The notes beneath the pieces were generated by a model. That model saw nothing but the letters and a program-made list of their open reading frames with translations. It did not search any database and was not told the origin of the DNA. A DNA stretch of 64,000 bases from Propionivibrio soli. GTDB lineage: Bacteria > Pseudomonadota > Gammaproteobacteria > Burkholderiales > Rhodocyclaceae. Shown here piece after piece: positions 1-10,209 of the stretch. The stretch spans positions 1 through 64,000 of the forward strand of contig NZ_JANZKY010000018.1 of assembly GCF_025770765.1 (NCBI RefSeq), read 5' to 3'. The position numbers and the translations under genes are program-made. Position 1 is the stretch's first letter. Each line of letters starts with the position of its first letter.

Positions 1-144
1 CTGGAGAACGGGGACATCGTGCATTTCCGCCCCTCGGGCAATGCGCCGGAACTGCGCTGCTATGCCGAGTCGGGCTCGTCCGAGAAAGCCACCGCCCTCG
101 TCCGCGACGGGCTTAGGCGGTTGGCAGAAAGAAAGGGCGGATAA
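1..144 (+). CDS. Phosphomannomutase/phosphoglucomutase, C-terminal end (partial)
   Basis: The reading frame is open from the first base and stops at 142-144, giving the last 47 residues of a protein that begins outside the window. It carries the motif RPSGNAPELRCYAE, which matches the phosphate-binding loop of domain 4 in alpha-D-phosphohexomutases (phosphomannomutase/phosphoglucomutase). These enzymes move phosphate between C1 and C6 of mannose or glucose phosphates for nucleotide-sugar and polysaccharide synthesis. Only the tail is present, so substrate preference cannot be told and I give no symbol. Confidence 0.72.
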   Translation: MENGDIVHFRPSGNAPELRCYAESGSSEKATALVRDGLRRLAERKGG

Positions 145-471
145 GCAGGGCCTGCCTTCGCGGCGCACTGGCTCTCACGAAGCCCCAAATCAATCAAAAG
201 CAAATGAGAGCGGAGGGCTGGCGGCTGGCCGAAACATGGAATCCTGCGATCGACGAGAACCAATGGGCTGGCCTCCTTGGTACCGCTGTCCGTGAAGTTG
301 CAGCAAACATTCGCATTCTTTCCGCGAAACGTTTACCCTAGTTGGCATTCGTATAATATGCCGAGAGAGCAAGAATGCCGACCATCGGGGGTTTTATTAG
401 ACACTGTCTGATATTCTGTCCAAAAGCCCAACAAAAAGGGGCTGCGATTTCTCGCAACCCCTTGAATTTTC
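145..471. other. Non-coding stretch with a -10 box and palindrome
   Basis: No convincing gene is seen between the mutase tail and tRNA-Asn. A perfect TATAAT lies at 352-357, and an AAACGTTT palindrome at 327-334 just upstream. The -35 region is weak. The stretch ends in the hairpin at 434-464. Short frames here have no ribosome site and no recognisable protein features. Confidence 0.4.
434..464 (-). terminator. Intrinsic terminator of tRNA-Asn
   Basis: Read on the minus strand, AAGGGGTTGCGA, a GAAA loop and TCGCAGCCCCTT form a 12-pair stem with one mismatch, followed by a run of T (plus-strand A run at 433-437). It lies 8 bases beyond the 3' end of tRNA-Asn, as expected for a single-tRNA transcript. 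Confidence 0.75.
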
Positions 472-547
472 TGGCTCCTCGACCTGGGCTCGAACCAGGG
501 ACCTACGGATTAACAGTCCGGCGCTCTACCGACTGAGCTATCGAGGA
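472..547 (-). tRNA. tRNA-Asn (GTT)
   Basis: On the minus strand the sequence begins TCCTCGATAGCTCAGTCGG, has the anticodon loop CTGTTAATC (anticodon GTT) and the T-arm GGTTCGAGCC, and ends with an encoded CCA. The 7-pair acceptor stem TCCTCGA/TCGAGGA is perfect. The length is 76 bases. It has its own promoter and terminator. Confidence 0.97.
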
Positions 548-561
548 ACAACGAAGCGCGC

Positions 562-590
562 ATTCTAGACACTCGAAGACCTTTCGTCAA
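562..590 (-). promoter_or_regulatory. Sigma-70 promoter of tRNA-Asn
   Basis: On the minus strand TTGACG (585-590) and TAGAAT (562-567) are separated by exactly 17 bases. The predicted start is about 8 bases before the mature tRNA 5' end. The -35 element lies only 13 bases upstream of the divergent gene starting at 603. Confidence 0.75.
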
Positions 591-602
591 CTTCGAATAT
601 CC

Positions 603-2483
603 ATGGACGCAGAACTCATTTATGTAAAGACAGCCGCGGGTGAAGAAGCGGTTCAACAACGCACGCGCCTGATGCAGCGGAATGTGCGGATGATCCTGAT
701 TCTCGTCGACGGCCAATCCCCGGTTGGCGATCTTTGCTTAAAGACGGGCAATCCAGAACTCACTGAAAAAGCCTTGCGAGAGCTAGAGAAAGGCGGCTTT
801 ATCGCGCCCAAGATAGAACAGGACTCGTTGTGGGCGGAAAGCAAGAAAGTTGCACAAGAGATTCGAGCGGCAGCGGTCGAGAAGGCATCGCAAATCGGTT
901 CGCTGGTGAAGAAAAAGGAGCATCGCCCATCGCCAATCAGCCAGCGATTGAAGACTGGATCGACGGGTGCCACCTTTACCGATTCAAAATTCGAATACTC
1001 CGAGCAGAGCGAAGCCCCTATGTCGCGCTTCTCGCTCCCGCCAGTGCCTTTTGGAAAAACCGAAACGAAGGGCCAACGAAAGGCTGTTCCTTCGCCAACG
1101 CCGGACAAGAATGTGCGAAAAGAGGCGCAACGAAAAACTGATCGTCCCGATGCGTCGCAGCGTTCAGTGCTTGAACGTCTGAAAGCTTGGTTTCCCAACA
1201 CCAGCTTAATGGTTGAAGAACGCGTAAGGATAAGACCGATTCGTCGGGGCGAGCGCCGGGGCCAAGTTTCTTGGTTGTCGATTGCGATACGTGGAATGGC
1301 GGGGCTTGTTGCGCTTGCTGCTATCGCTTTATTCTTTTTCCCCTATAACTTGTATTTACCGGAGGTTGAAGCAGAACTGACGCGTCTGACCGGCAAGCCG
1401 TCTACGGTCCGTTCAATTCAAGTGACCTATCGACCGACTCTCGCAATTGCGTTAGGCGATGTAGTCATCGGTAATGGGCGAGGGGAACTGAAAGCTTCCG
1501 AACTCAGGGTGCAGTTGGCACTCGAAGACCTGAAAAGCTTGAAACCAGCATGGCACGAAGCTGTTTTGGGTGGCCTCACGTTGACACCAGATACCGTCGC
1601 CCAGATGCCGACAATCCTCGGAAATGTCGCGAAAACGACAACCGGCTTCAGAATGGACCAGGTTCGACTTGAGAAAGCTACTATTTCTTTCGCTGGATTG
1701 AGCATCCCCGGATTTGAAGGGGTGGCTGCGTTGAGGGATGGAGCAGAGGGGACGGTCTCGTTGCGAAGTGGCGATGGTGCCGTCGAACTCCGGCTGGTGC
1801 CTTCTGGGAACCGTCTTGAGGTTGAAATGGAGGCATTGGGATGGCGCCCTCTACCGGCAACGCCAGCGGCAATACTCGAATCTGTTAATGCTCGAGGGAA
1901 GATCGAATCAGGAGTCTTTGAGGCTACGGCGGTAGATGTCCGTGCGTTCGACGGAATGGCCAAAGGTAGTGTCGTGCTCGACGCCGCCAACGATGTACTT
2001 TCTGGCGATCTTTCATTTGAGAGGATCAACGCAGGGAAGTTGTCGACGGTGTTCGGCATCGGTGCGCCAGTATCCGGCGAACTCGCGGGCAAGGTACACT
2101 TTTCGGCCCCAGTTCAATCACGGGATAACTACCTTTCCAAAGTGGAGGCGGATGGTGACATTACCGTTCGCCGTGGCAGTATCCGGGGAATCGACTTGGC
2201 CGAGGCAGTACGACGGCTTTCCGCAGCGCCGGTTCAAGGAGGGGCTACAGGGTTTGAGCAACTCTCAGGGCGACTGAAGATTAGCAAAGGGTACAGCCGT
2301 TTGTCGGGTGTTGTCATCAATTCGGGGTTGGTGCAATCGATGGGTGCCATCGAAGTGGCTCGGGACCGAAACGTGTCGGGGAAACTGGAACTGCAAATGC
2401 GCGGGACGGCAAACCAGACACGGGTGCCTGTCGTCATTGGCGGATCTTTGGAAACGCCTTACGTCCAGGCAAAAGCTCATTAA
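603..2483 (+). CDS. Membrane-anchored AsmA-like protein with cytosolic N-terminal domain
   Basis: This 626-residue protein has three visible parts. Residues 1-70 form a compact helical, winged-helix-like domain (VDGQSPVGDL...LRELEKGGFI), of a kind I associate with uncharacterised betaproteobacterial regulatory proteins. Residues 71-225 are charged, proline-rich and probably disordered. One membrane span lies at about 227-250. The C-terminal part (about 255-626) is beta-rich with AsmA-like features (LTGKPSTVRSIQ, and GSLETPYVQ at the end), a family acting in the periplasm in outer-membrane assembly or lipid transport. No clear ribosome site precedes the ATG at 603. The function is unknown; the AsmA assignment is by pattern only. 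Confidence 0.6.
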   Translation: MDAELIYVKTAAGEEAVQQRTRLMQRNVRMILILVDGQSPVGDLCLKTGNPELTEKALRELEKGGFIAPKIEQDSLWAESKKVAQEIRAAAVEKASQIGSLVKKKEHRPSPISQRLKTGSTGATFTDSKFEYSEQSEAPMSRFSLPPVPFGKTETKGQRKAVPSPTPDKNVRKEAQRKTDRPDASQRSVLERLKAWFPNTSLMVEERVRIRPIRRGERRGQVSWLSIAIRGMAGLVALAAIALFFFPYNLYLPEVEAELTRLTGKPSTVRSIQVTYRPTLAIALGDVVIGNGRGELKASELRVQLALEDLKSLKPAWHEAVLGGLTLTPDTVAQMPTILGNVAKTTTGFRMDQVRLEKATISFAGLSIPGFEGVAALRDGAEGTVSLRSGDGAVELRLVPSGNRLEVEMEALGWRPLPATPAAILESVNARGKIESGVFEATAVDVRAFDGMAKGSVVLDAANDVLSGDLSFERINAGKLSTVFGIGAPVSGELAGKVHFSAPVQSRDNYLSKVEADGDITVRRGSIRGIDLAEAVRRLSAAPVQGGATGFEQLSGRLKISKGYSRLSGVVINSGLVQSMGAIEVARDRNVSGKLELQMRGTANQTRVPVVIGGSLETPYVQAKAH

Positions 2484-2519
2484 GACAGGCGCGACGGCGG
2501 GTCTTACGAAAATGAAGAA

Positions 2520-2544
2520 GCCGGGCAATTGCCCGGCTTTTTTT
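2520..2544 (+). terminator. Intrinsic terminator
   Basis: GCCGGGCAATTGCCCGGC, a perfect 7-pair stem with a 4-base loop, is followed by seven T. It lies 36 bases after the AsmA-like gene and stops transcription before the convergent aminotransferase gene. Confidence 0.88.
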
Positions 2545-2585
2545 CTTTCGCTGCCCAAAGACTACCGGGCGATGTTGATTGCAGG

Positions 2586-3788
2586 CTACAGGACCGCCGC
2601 GATAGCGTCGACCACGTAGTCGATATTCTTCGTGTTCAACGCCGCAACACAAATACGGCCGGTGCTAACGGCGTAAACACCGAATTCGCTTTGCATCCGA
2701 GCGACTTGCTCAGCCGAAAGACCCGTATAAGAGAACATTCCACGTTGTTTGGTCACAAAGCTGAAGTCCTGAGAGGTACCCACCGCTTTAAGTTTTTCGG
2801 CCAAGCTGTGCCGCATCGTGCGGATACGGTCGCGCATGCCGGCCAATTCTTGTTCCCACATTGCCCGCAGCTCTACGTCCGAGAGAACGGCCGCGACGAT
2901 AGCTCCCCCGTGTGTTGGGGGATTGGAGTAATTGGTACGGACGATACGTTTGATTTGAGAGAGAACGCGGGCCGATTCGTCTTTGGAAGATGTAATGACG
3001 GACAACGCACCGACGCGCTCCCCATACATTGAAAACGATTTCGAGTAAGAGGTTGCGACGAAGAATTGCACGCCCGATTCAACAAAAAGTTTGAGTGCGA
3101 CGGCATCTTTTGCGATGCTCTCCGCGAAGCCTTGGTAGGCCATATCAATGAATGCGACGAGCTTCCGTTCACGGATAATCCCGATGATCTCAGCCCATTG
3201 TGTCTCGGTAAGATCGGCGCCCGTGGGGTTATGGCAACAGGCATGCAGGACGACCACTGAGTCGGCAGGCAGAGCATTGAACTTCGCCTTCATCGCGTCG
3301 AAATTTACGCCGTGGGTCGGCTCGTCGTAGTAGGGGTAAACGTCTACTGTCAGGCCGGCGTTCTCAAAAACGCCTCGATGGTTCTCCCAGCTTGGATCAC
3401 TGATATAAACCGTCGTATTGGGTAACAAGCGCTTGAGATAATCGGCACCGACTTTCAGAGCGCCGGTACCCCCCAGGGATTCCACTGTAACCACGCGTCC
3501 CTCGGAAAGGATCTGCGATCCTTCTCCGAAAAGCATTACTTGAACCGCCTTGTTGTACGCAGGCAGCCCATCGATTGGCTGGTATCCGCGAGCCGGTGCG
3601 GTTTCCACGCGTTTTTTCTCCGCGATCTTCACTGCGTTGAGAAGCGGGATTTTTCCGTTCTCATCGAAGTAGACGCCAACACCGAGATTGACTTTCGTCG
3701 GACGGGGGTCAGCGTTGAAAGCCTCTGTGAGGCCGAGAATCGGGTCGCGCGGAGCCATCTCCACGGAAGAGAAAATCGAGGATGTCAT
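2586..3788 (-). CDS. Aromatic/aspartate aminotransferase, class I
   Basis: A PLP-dependent transaminase of about 400 residues in the aspartate/tyrosine aminotransferase family (AspC/TyrB). It swaps amino groups between aspartate, tyrosine or phenylalanine and 2-oxoglutarate in the cytosol. Visible motifs: NLGVGVYFD near the N-terminus, the substrate region HNPTGAD, and the PLP lysine in [15 protein letters not shown] chose the second Met ([11 protein letters not shown]) because homologues begin there; an upstream ATG at 3800 would add four residues. It is divergent from uvrB. AspC and TyrB specificity cannot be separated by eye. Confidence 0.92.
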   Translation of the reverse strand: MTSSIFSSVEMAPRDPILGLTEAFNADPRPTKVNLGVGVYFDENGKIPLLNAVKIAEKKRVETAPARGYQPIDGLPAYNKAVQVMLFGEGSQILSEGRVVTVESLGGTGALKVGADYLKRLLPNTTVYISDPSWENHRGVFENAGLTVDVYPYYDEPTHGVNFDAMKAKFNALPADSVVVLHACCHNPTGADLTETQWAEIIGIIRERKLVAFIDMAYQGFAESIAKDAVALKLFVESGVQFFVATSYSKSFSMYGERVGALSVITSSKDESARVLSQIKRIVRTNYSNPPTHGGAIVAAVLSDVELRAMWEQELAGMRDRIRTMRHSLAEKLKAVGTSQDFSFVTKQRGMFSYTGLSAEQVARMQSEFGVYAVSTGRICVAALNTKNIDYVVDAIAAVL

Positions 3789-3934
3789 TTGGAGAATCAC
3801 TTATTCCGGTGAGCGTTGCAGGGTTGTTGCGTGCGAGGGCACATGGTAAGTTGCTTGAGACTGGACTTGTACAACAACGCGCCATTCGTGCGCGAGTCGG
3901 CGTTTTGCCGCACAAATTCCTCAGGAATTCTAGC

Positions 3935-6004
3935 ATGACAACTAATGCACTCCACCGGGAGCGTTCCGGATTCGTGACTTTTGACGGAAGCCCTTATCGT
4001 CTGTACCAGCCTTTTCCACCAGCGGGAGATCAGCCGGAAGCTATAGAGAAGCTGGTTGAGGGGCTCCAGGACGGCCTGTCATTCCAGACTCTGCTCGGAG
4101 TAACAGGGTCTGGCAAGACATACACGATGGCTAACGTGATTGCACGCACCGGCCGGCCCGCGTTGGTTCTCGCTCCAAACAAGACGTTGGCAGCTCAGCT
4201 TTACTCCGAATTCCGTGAGTTTCTTCCGGAGAACGCCGTCGAGTATTTCGTTTCGTACTACGACTACTACCAGCCTGAAGCTTATGTTCCTTCGCGGGAC
4301 CTCTATATCGAGAAGGATTCGGCGATCAACGAACATATCGAGCAGATGCGGTTGTCGGCGACAAAAAGTCTGCTCGAGCGCCGCGATTGCGTAATTGTGG
4401 CCACGGTGTCTTGCATCTACGGCATCGGCGACCGGGATGAATACCACAAGATGATTTTGACCATGCGGGTCGGTGACCGGATGGGACAGCGAGACATCAT
4501 CAAACGCCTCGCTGAAATGCAATACGAACGTAACGAGACCGATTTTCACCGAGGTACCTTTCGCGTCCGGGGCGACGTCATTGATGTGTTCCCGGCCGAG
4601 CATGCTGAGAACGCCATTCGCATTTCTCTGTTCGATGACGAGATCGATGGCTTGCAGCTTTTCGACCCGCTTACGGGGCATCTGAAAGCCAAGCTTGCCC
4701 GCTTTACCGTTTTTCCGTCGTCACATTACGTTACGCCGCGAGCAACGGTGGTCAGGGCGATCGAGGGAATCAAGGACGAGTTGCACCGGCGTATCGAGTT
4801 CTTCAACCAGGAAGGGCGCCTCGTTGAATCTCAACGCATCGAACAACGTACGCGCTTCGATCTTGAAATGCTCGATCAACTTGGCTTTTGCAAAGGCATC
4901 GAAAACTACTCCCGGCATTTATCCGGACGCCAACCCGGTGACCCACCACCCACGCTGATCGATTACCTTCCCGCTGACGCGTTGATGTTCGTCGACGAAT
5001 CGCATGTGTCGATCCCGCAAGTCGGAGCAATGTACAAGGGAGACCGCTCACGGAAAGAAAACTTGGTGAACTACGGATTCCGTCTCCCGTCAGCACTCGA
5101 CAACCGCCCGCTCAAGTTCGAGGAATACGAGGCCCTTGCTCGGCAGACCATTTTTGTGTCCGCAACACCGGCCGAATACGAAAGGACACATCAGGGGCAG
5201 GTCGTTGAGCAGGTGGTCCGTCCTACCGGACTCGTTGACCCGGAGATCATCGTCCGTCCGGCAGCTACGCAGATAGATGACCTTCTGTCGGAGATTCGTC
5301 GGCGGACGGCGAGCCAAGAGCGTACTCTAGTGACTACGCTGACCAAGCGCATGGCCGAAGAACTGACCGATTATCTTGGAGAAAACGGGGTTTCCGTGCG
5401 TTACCTCCACTCAGATATCGATACGGTCGAGCGTGTCGAGATTATTCGTGATCTCCGCTTGGGCCAGTTCGACGTCCTGGTAGGAATCAACTTACTGCGG
5501 GAGGGCCTCGATATACCGGAGGTATCGCTCGTTGCCATTCTCGACGCTGACAAGGAAGGTTTCCTCCGGTCCGAGCGGTCACTCATTCAGACTATCGGTC
5601 GTGCAGCACGTAACTTGAAGGGGACAGCGATTCTGTACGCTGACCAAGTCACCGACTCGATGCGGCGGGCGATTGCCGAAACCGGGCGGCGGCGGGAAAA
5701 ACAGATGCACTACAACGAAACTCATGGCATTACGCCAATGGGTGTGAGCAAACGCATCAAGGACATCATCGATGGAGTTTATGACGCAGAGAATGCGCAA
5801 CGCGAACTGAAAGCCGCGCAACAGCGTGCCGGTTACGAAACGATGACCGAAAAGCAGCTTACGCGCGAGGTCAAACGCCTCGAAAAACAGATGGCCGATT
5901 ATGCCAAGAATCTTGAATTCGAGAAGGCAGCGGCGACGCGCGATGAGTTGTTCAAAGTCAAAGAGCAGTTGTTTGGAGCGACGAAACACGATGGCGACGC
6001 CTGA
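3935..6004 (+). CDS. uvrB: UvrABC system protein B
   Basis: The damage-verifying helicase-like subunit of nucleotide excision repair. It binds UvrA, locates the lesion, and recruits UvrC (encoded here at 34 kb). At 689 residues it has the usual length. Walker A GVTGSGKT is at residues 55-62, the beta-hairpin region [10 protein letters not shown] follows, VDESH is the Walker B-like motif, and the C-terminal UVR coiled coil ([23 protein letters not shown]) contacts UvrC. The frame is open upstream to 3782, but conserved sequence begins at [11 protein letters not shown], preceded by AGGA, so I place the start at 3935. Confidence 0.97.
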   Translation: MTTNALHRERSGFVTFDGSPYRLYQPFPPAGDQPEAIEKLVEGLQDGLSFQTLLGVTGSGKTYTMANVIARTGRPALVLAPNKTLAAQLYSEFREFLPENAVEYFVSYYDYYQPEAYVPSRDLYIEKDSAINEHIEQMRLSATKSLLERRDCVIVATVSCIYGIGDRDEYHKMILTMRVGDRMGQRDIIKRLAEMQYERNETDFHRGTFRVRGDVIDVFPAEHAENAIRISLFDDEIDGLQLFDPLTGHLKAKLARFTVFPSSHYVTPRATVVRAIEGIKDELHRRIEFFNQEGRLVESQRIEQRTRFDLEMLDQLGFCKGIENYSRHLSGRQPGDPPPTLIDYLPADALMFVDESHVSIPQVGAMYKGDRSRKENLVNYGFRLPSALDNRPLKFEEYEALARQTIFVSATPAEYERTHQGQVVEQVVRPTGLVDPEIIVRPAATQIDDLLSEIRRRTASQERTLVTTLTKRMAEELTDYLGENGVSVRYLHSDIDTVERVEIIRDLRLGQFDVLVGINLLREGLDIPEVSLVAILDADKEGFLRSERSLIQTIGRAARNLKGTAILYADQVTDSMRRAIAETGRRREKQMHYNETHGITPMGVSKRIKDIIDGVYDAENAQRELKAAQQRAGYETMTEKQLTREVKRLEKQMADYAKNLEFEKAAATRDELFKVKEQLFGATKHDGDA

Positions 6005-6034
6005 ATGAAGAACCGCATTCAAACGATCACGGAA

Positions 6035-6071
6035 AACTAAACGGGGGCGCCGAAGCGCCCCCGTTTTAGTT
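6035..6071. terminator. Bidirectional terminator between uvrB and rne
   Basis: ACGGGGGCGC, loop CGAA, GCGCCCCCGT form a 10-pair stem extended by A/T-rich arms (AACTAA and TTTTAGTT) that provide U-tracts in both directions. It lies between two convergent genes. Confidence 0.85.
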
Positions 6072-6091
6072 AACCTTCTCTCTCCTAGTTC

Positions 6092-8821
6092 TCACTCCTG
6101 CCGGTTTGTTTCGACCATGACCAGGGGTTCCTGGGCGGCTGAAGCAGGGGCAGGACGGCGGCGGCGGGGGCGCGGCGCTTCTGCAGCCTGCACTTCCGGC
6201 TGCCATTCTTTCACTTTCTCACTACTTGTTTCCACCATGACGAGACCACTTGCTGATAGTGCTTCGTCGATCTGCGTGACGCCTTCAGCGATTTCCAGTG
6301 TGGAGGAGGCAGTTTCCGTTTGAACTGGTGCGGGGAGTTCTTCCTCCGCCCCCTTCGCAGAACTCGCGAAAGGAAGCTCCACTTGCTTCTCGATCACGGG
6401 ACTCTTCGGTTCGTCCGTTCCGATCATCGCCGGCGTTTGTTCCTCTTCGGCAGGCTCAGTAACGCTAGTCACATCTTCGCGCCTTACTGCGGCAATCGCT
6501 GTCGCGGCTTCGGTGCTTGCAGGTGCATGGTCGGCGATCGTTTCCAGAGACTCTTGCGGCGCTGTTACGGGAGACGCCACTTCCTGAGCAAGCGGGGCCG
6601 TCGGGCGTTGGGCTTCGTCTGGCACAGCGGCGCTCTCTGCTTTAGCTATTTCGGACTCGCTCTCGACCTTCACTTGATGCTCAGGCACATCTCCGGTTTG
6701 CTCTCCACGATCGCGCCGGCCGCCGCGGCGGCCGCGACGACGCGAGCCCCCCATCTGGTTACTTTCCTTATTGTCCTCAAGGCTGCGTCCGTTGTTCGGG
6801 ACTTCCGCCATCTGAGGATTTGCCGCCGGTTTTGCATCTGCTTGAGCGACCGGCGCTGCCTGTTCCTTTCGTTCGCCTCGGTTCTCGTTGCGGCGACGGG
6901 GTTCCCGCGTCTCTTTGGGTTCACGGGGCTTGCTATTCTCGTCGCGTTGCTGAGTAGAAGCGGAGCGTGCCACGTCTCGAGTTGAGTCGCGCCCGCTTCT
7001 CTGATCACGTGTTTCACGCTCTTCGTCCCGGCGGTTGTTCCGTCCGCCCCGGCGTCCATCACGCGGCCCGTTGGGACGCGGTTTGACTTCAGCTCTTGGA
7101 ATTGCCGGCGCCGGCGTTTCCGTACGGAACCACGAGAGAATCTTGGCGAAAAAGCCTTGACCAGCGTTCTCTGGGGTATTTTTTGACCGCTCTGCGACAA
7201 CGGGCGCCGGCTGCGCTGGCGTAATACCTTTAATCGCAGCTTCCTGACGCGGTGGCTTGCTCTCCGCCATTTGCGTGGCTTGCTTCTGTGTTTCGTCCGC
7301 TGGTACTTCCACCATCTTGTACGACGGCTGCTGCAGATCGTCCTGGTTCAGTTCCTCGTGCCGCAGGCGAGTGATGCTGTGTTGGGGCGTTTCGAGATGG
7401 ATGTTCGGGATGAGCAGAACGTTGACCTTGTGGCGTAACTCGATCGCCTGAATATCCTGACGCTTTTCATTGAGCAGAAACGTTGCCACATCAACCGGGA
7501 CCTGTGTATGGACGGCGGCCGTATTGTCCTTCATCGCCTCTTCTTCGAGGATGCGAAGGATGTGCAGAGCCGCGGATTCAGCACTCCGGATATGGCCAGT
7601 ACCGGAACAACGGGGGCAGGGTATGTAGCTCGTTTCGGCGAGAGCGGGACGTAGGCGTTGTCGGGACAATTCCATCAGCCCGAAGCGACTGATCTTCCCG
7701 GTTTGAACGCGCGCCCGGTCGAGGCGCAATCCTTCGCGCAGGCGGTTCTCGACTTCGCGCTGGTTGCGCTGACTCTCCATGTCGATGAAGTCGATGATGA
7801 TGAGTCCACCTAGGTCACGCAGGCGCAACTGTCGGGCGATTTCCTCGGCTGCCTCGAGGTTTGTCTTGAAGGCGGTTTCTTCGATATCGGCACCTCGCGT
7901 TGACCGGCCGGAGTTGACGTCAACCGAAACCAGGGCTTCGGTATGGTCGATGACGATCGCACCGCCGGAAGGCAGGCTGACCTGCCGCGAATAGGCCGAC
8001 TCGATCTGATGTTCGATCTGGAAGCGCGAGAACAGCGGAACGTCGTCGCGATACCGTTTGATCCGATTGACGGTTGCCGGCATGACGTGCGCCATGAACT
8101 GCCGCGCTTGATCGAAGACTTCGTCGGTGTCGATCAAGATTTCGCCAATGTCGGGCTGAAAATAATCGCGGATCGCACGGATAACGAGGCTGCCTTCCTG
8201 ATAAATCAAGAAGGCGCCTTTTTGCTGATTAGCTGCGCCGTCGATGGCTTTCCAGAGCTGAATGAGGTAGTTGAGGTCCCATTGCAGTTCTTCCGCGCTG
8301 CGACCGATCGCCGCCGTCCGCGCGATCAAGCTCATGCCCGGGGGCACCTGAAGCTGATCCATGACATCCCGCAGTTCACTGCGCTCGTCGCCTTCGACGC
8401 GTCGTGAAACGCCACCCCCTCGAGGGTTGTTGGGCATCAGAACGAGGTACCGACCAGCTAGGCTTATGAAGGTAGTTAGGGCGGCGCCTTTGTTTCCGCG
8501 CTCGTCCTTGTCTACCTGCACAATCAATTCCTGGCCTTCGCGCAGTGCTTCTTTGATGGTCGCGCGATTGGCTTCAACCCCAGGTTGGAAATAGGAGCGG
8601 GAGATTTCCTTGAAGGGAAGGAAACCGTGACGTTCCGAGCCGTAGTCGACAAAAGCAGCTTCTAAACTCGGTTCTATCCGAGTAATGACCGCTTTGTAGA
8701 TATTGCTCTTTTTTTGTTCTTTGGACGCCGATTCAATGTCGAGATCAACCAGCTTTTGACCATCGACAATGGCGACACGCAATTCCTCGGCCTGTGTCGC
8801 ATTAAACAACATTCGTTTCAT
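6092..8821 (-). CDS. rne: Ribonuclease E
   Basis: The main endoribonuclease of mRNA decay and rRNA/tRNA processing, and scaffold of the degradosome. It has 909 residues: an S1-type RNA-binding domain near residues 35-120 and a DNase I-like catalytic domain with the aspartate motifs VDVNSG and IIIDFIDM. The zinc-link CPRCSGTG follows, then a long low-complexity C-terminal half rich in Arg, Pro and Glu (for example [13 protein letters not shown]), typical of the RNA- and partner-binding tail. The start is set at [10 protein letters not shown], which is conserved; the frame extends 5 codons upstream. A 389-base leader separates it from divergent rluC. Confidence 0.96.
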   Translation of the reverse strand: MKRMLFNATQAEELRVAIVDGQKLVDLDIESASKEQKKSNIYKAVITRIEPSLEAAFVDYGSERHGFLPFKEISRSYFQPGVEANRATIKEALREGQELIVQVDKDERGNKGAALTTFISLAGRYLVLMPNNPRGGGVSRRVEGDERSELRDVMDQLQVPPGMSLIARTAAIGRSAEELQWDLNYLIQLWKAIDGAANQQKGAFLIYQEGSLVIRAIRDYFQPDIGEILIDTDEVFDQARQFMAHVMPATVNRIKRYRDDVPLFSRFQIEHQIESAYSRQVSLPSGGAIVIDHTEALVSVDVNSGRSTRGADIEETAFKTNLEAAEEIARQLRLRDLGGLIIIDFIDMESQRNQREVENRLREGLRLDRARVQTGKISRFGLMELSRQRLRPALAETSYIPCPRCSGTGHIRSAESAALHILRILEEEAMKDNTAAVHTQVPVDVATFLLNEKRQDIQAIELRHKVNVLLIPNIHLETPQHSITRLRHEELNQDDLQQPSYKMVEVPADETQKQATQMAESKPPRQEAAIKGITPAQPAPVVAERSKNTPENAGQGFFAKILSWFRTETPAPAIPRAEVKPRPNGPRDGRRGGRNNRRDEERETRDQRSGRDSTRDVARSASTQQRDENSKPREPKETREPRRRNENRGERKEQAAPVAQADAKPAANPQMAEVPNNGRSLEDNKESNQMGGSRRRGRRGGRRDRGEQTGDVPEHQVKVESESEIAKAESAAVPDEAQRPTAPLAQEVASPVTAPQESLETIADHAPASTEAATAIAAVRREDVTSVTEPAEEEQTPAMIGTDEPKSPVIEKQVELPFASSAKGAEEELPAPVQTETASSTLEIAEGVTQIDEALSASGLVMVETSSEKVKEWQPEVQAAEAPRPRRRRPAPASAAQEPLVMVETNRQE

Positions 8822-9210
8822 AAAACGGGCTCCCACGCGCGAATACGGGGGGAGCGCCTTGTGCAGGCAGCGACCGATTAGTTTTGGGAAAACTACATGG
8901 ATTCCGCTATTGCAACTAATGTGAAATTATTCGCTGAGTCTTTTTCTTCGACCCTTGGAAAGCAAGGGCCGGGAATCTGCTTGGGGCGATCCGGACGTGC
9001 TTGGCGCGTGCAAATCAAGTAGTATCGCTACTTTTGGTGAGCGTACTTAACCAGGTGATTTGCGCTGTTTGATCTTGCACAGGTTGGTGCAAGCGAGGCG
9101 GCTGGTGCCTGCCGGAAATTGCGTTGCCAATATAAACGGCGCCGCTCGACGGTCTCACGGGTCAGCGCCTCTTTCAAGCCGAGACGCAAATCAAAATCAG
9201 TATATTCAAA
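8822..9210. promoter_or_regulatory. Long divergent rne/rluC leader region with stem-loops
   Basis: A 389-base non-coding region between divergent rne and rluC. It contains perfect short stem-loops at 9017-9033 (AAGTAG/CTACTT) and 9074-9093 (CTTGCAC/GTGCAAG). In E. coli the rne mRNA has a long structured 5' leader through which RNase E controls its own message. A similar role here is inference from position and size only. No reading frame with coding character is seen. Confidence 0.4.
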
Positions 9211-10209
9211 ATGGCCGAAGTAAGCAAAGATTCTGTTACTCAGGCCACGATTACCGAATACGAGGATGGACAGCGGCTCGACAACTTCCTGCTGAAGTTG
9301 TGTAAGGGTGTCCCCAAAAGCCACGTCTACCGAATTATCCGCAGTGGCGAAGTCCGGGTTAATGGGAAACGGGGGCAAGCGGCCTATCGTTTGTGTACGG
9401 ACGATGTGGTTCGTATCCCTCCTGTACGCATCGCGGTTCGGGAGGCTGAAATCGTCGCCGGCGCCGAACTCAAGTCCGAACTGCCGATCGTTTATGAAGA
9501 TGACGCGATGCTCGTGGTCGATAAGCCTGCAGGTATTGCTGTTCACGGCGGGAGCGGCGTGAGTTTTGGCGTGATTGAAGCGCTTCGGCGCCAGCGCCCT
9601 CATGCGCGCTTCCTTGAACTGGCTCATCGCCTCGATCGCGAAACGTCGGGACTCTTGTTGGTCGGCAAGAAGCGCTCCGCGCTTGTGGCCTTGCATGACA
9701 TGTTTCGCGGCACCGTGAGCAGAGGGGCGAGCAGGGGCAAGGAGGTCGACAAACGATATCTGCTGCTGGTCAGCGGCCGGTGGCCTGATCCGGTCCGACA
9801 CGTAAAACTTCCTCTGTACAAATACCTGAACGAATCAGGCGAGCGCCGCGTACGTGTTTCCGAAGAAGGTAAAGAATCGCATACGGTATTTCGCCTTCAA
9901 GCGCGCTGGGAACGCTTCAGCCTTCTCGAGGCCGAACTGATTTCCGGCCGCACCCATCAGATCCGGGTTCATTGCGCACACCTCGGCTTTCCGATCGTCG
10001 GCGATGAAAAATACGGCGATTTCGCCCTCAATAAGGCCATCGCCAAGGAGGGGCTGAAACGGATGTTTCTACACGCCAGAAGAATGGTGTTGCCACATCC
10101 GCTCAGTGGCGATCCTCTAGCTCTAGAGGCGAAGTTGCCGGATGCGCTTCATTCATTTCTACTGAGAATCGATTCGCGAGAAAAGCGAGACTATGGCGAG
10201 AAAGTTTGA
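9211..10209 (+). CDS. rluC: 23S rRNA pseudouridine synthase RluC
   Basis: Converts uridines 955, 2504 and 2580 (E. coli numbering) of 23S rRNA to pseudouridine. At 332 residues it has an N-terminal S4 RNA-binding domain (RLDNFLLKLCKGVPKSHVYRIIRSGEVRVNG) and the RluA-family catalytic motif HRLDRETSG with the nucleophilic aspartate. SGRTHQIRVH and GDEKYGD follow, all family hallmarks. It is divergent from rne and overlaps the next gene by 17 bases, suggesting co-transcription. Confidence 0.95.
   Translation: MAEVSKDSVTQATITEYEDGQRLDNFLLKLCKGVPKSHVYRIIRSGEVRVNGKRGQAAYRLCTDDVVRIPPVRIAVREAEIVAGAELKSELPIVYEDDAMLVVDKPAGIAVHGGSGVSFGVIEALRRQRPHARFLELAHRLDRETSGLLLVGKKRSALVALHDMFRGTVSRGASRGKEVDKRYLLLVSGRWPDPVRHVKLPLYKYLNESGERRVRVSEEGKESHTVFRLQARWERFSLLEAELISGRTHQIRVHCAHLGFPIVGDEKYGDFALNKAIAKEGLKRMFLHARRMVLPHPLSGDPLALEAKLPDALHSFLLRIDSREKRDYGEKV

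Noticed and set aside
375-560. Small plus-strand frame starting at 375
   Set aside because: It runs through the terminator and the tRNA-Asn gene, with no ribosome site.
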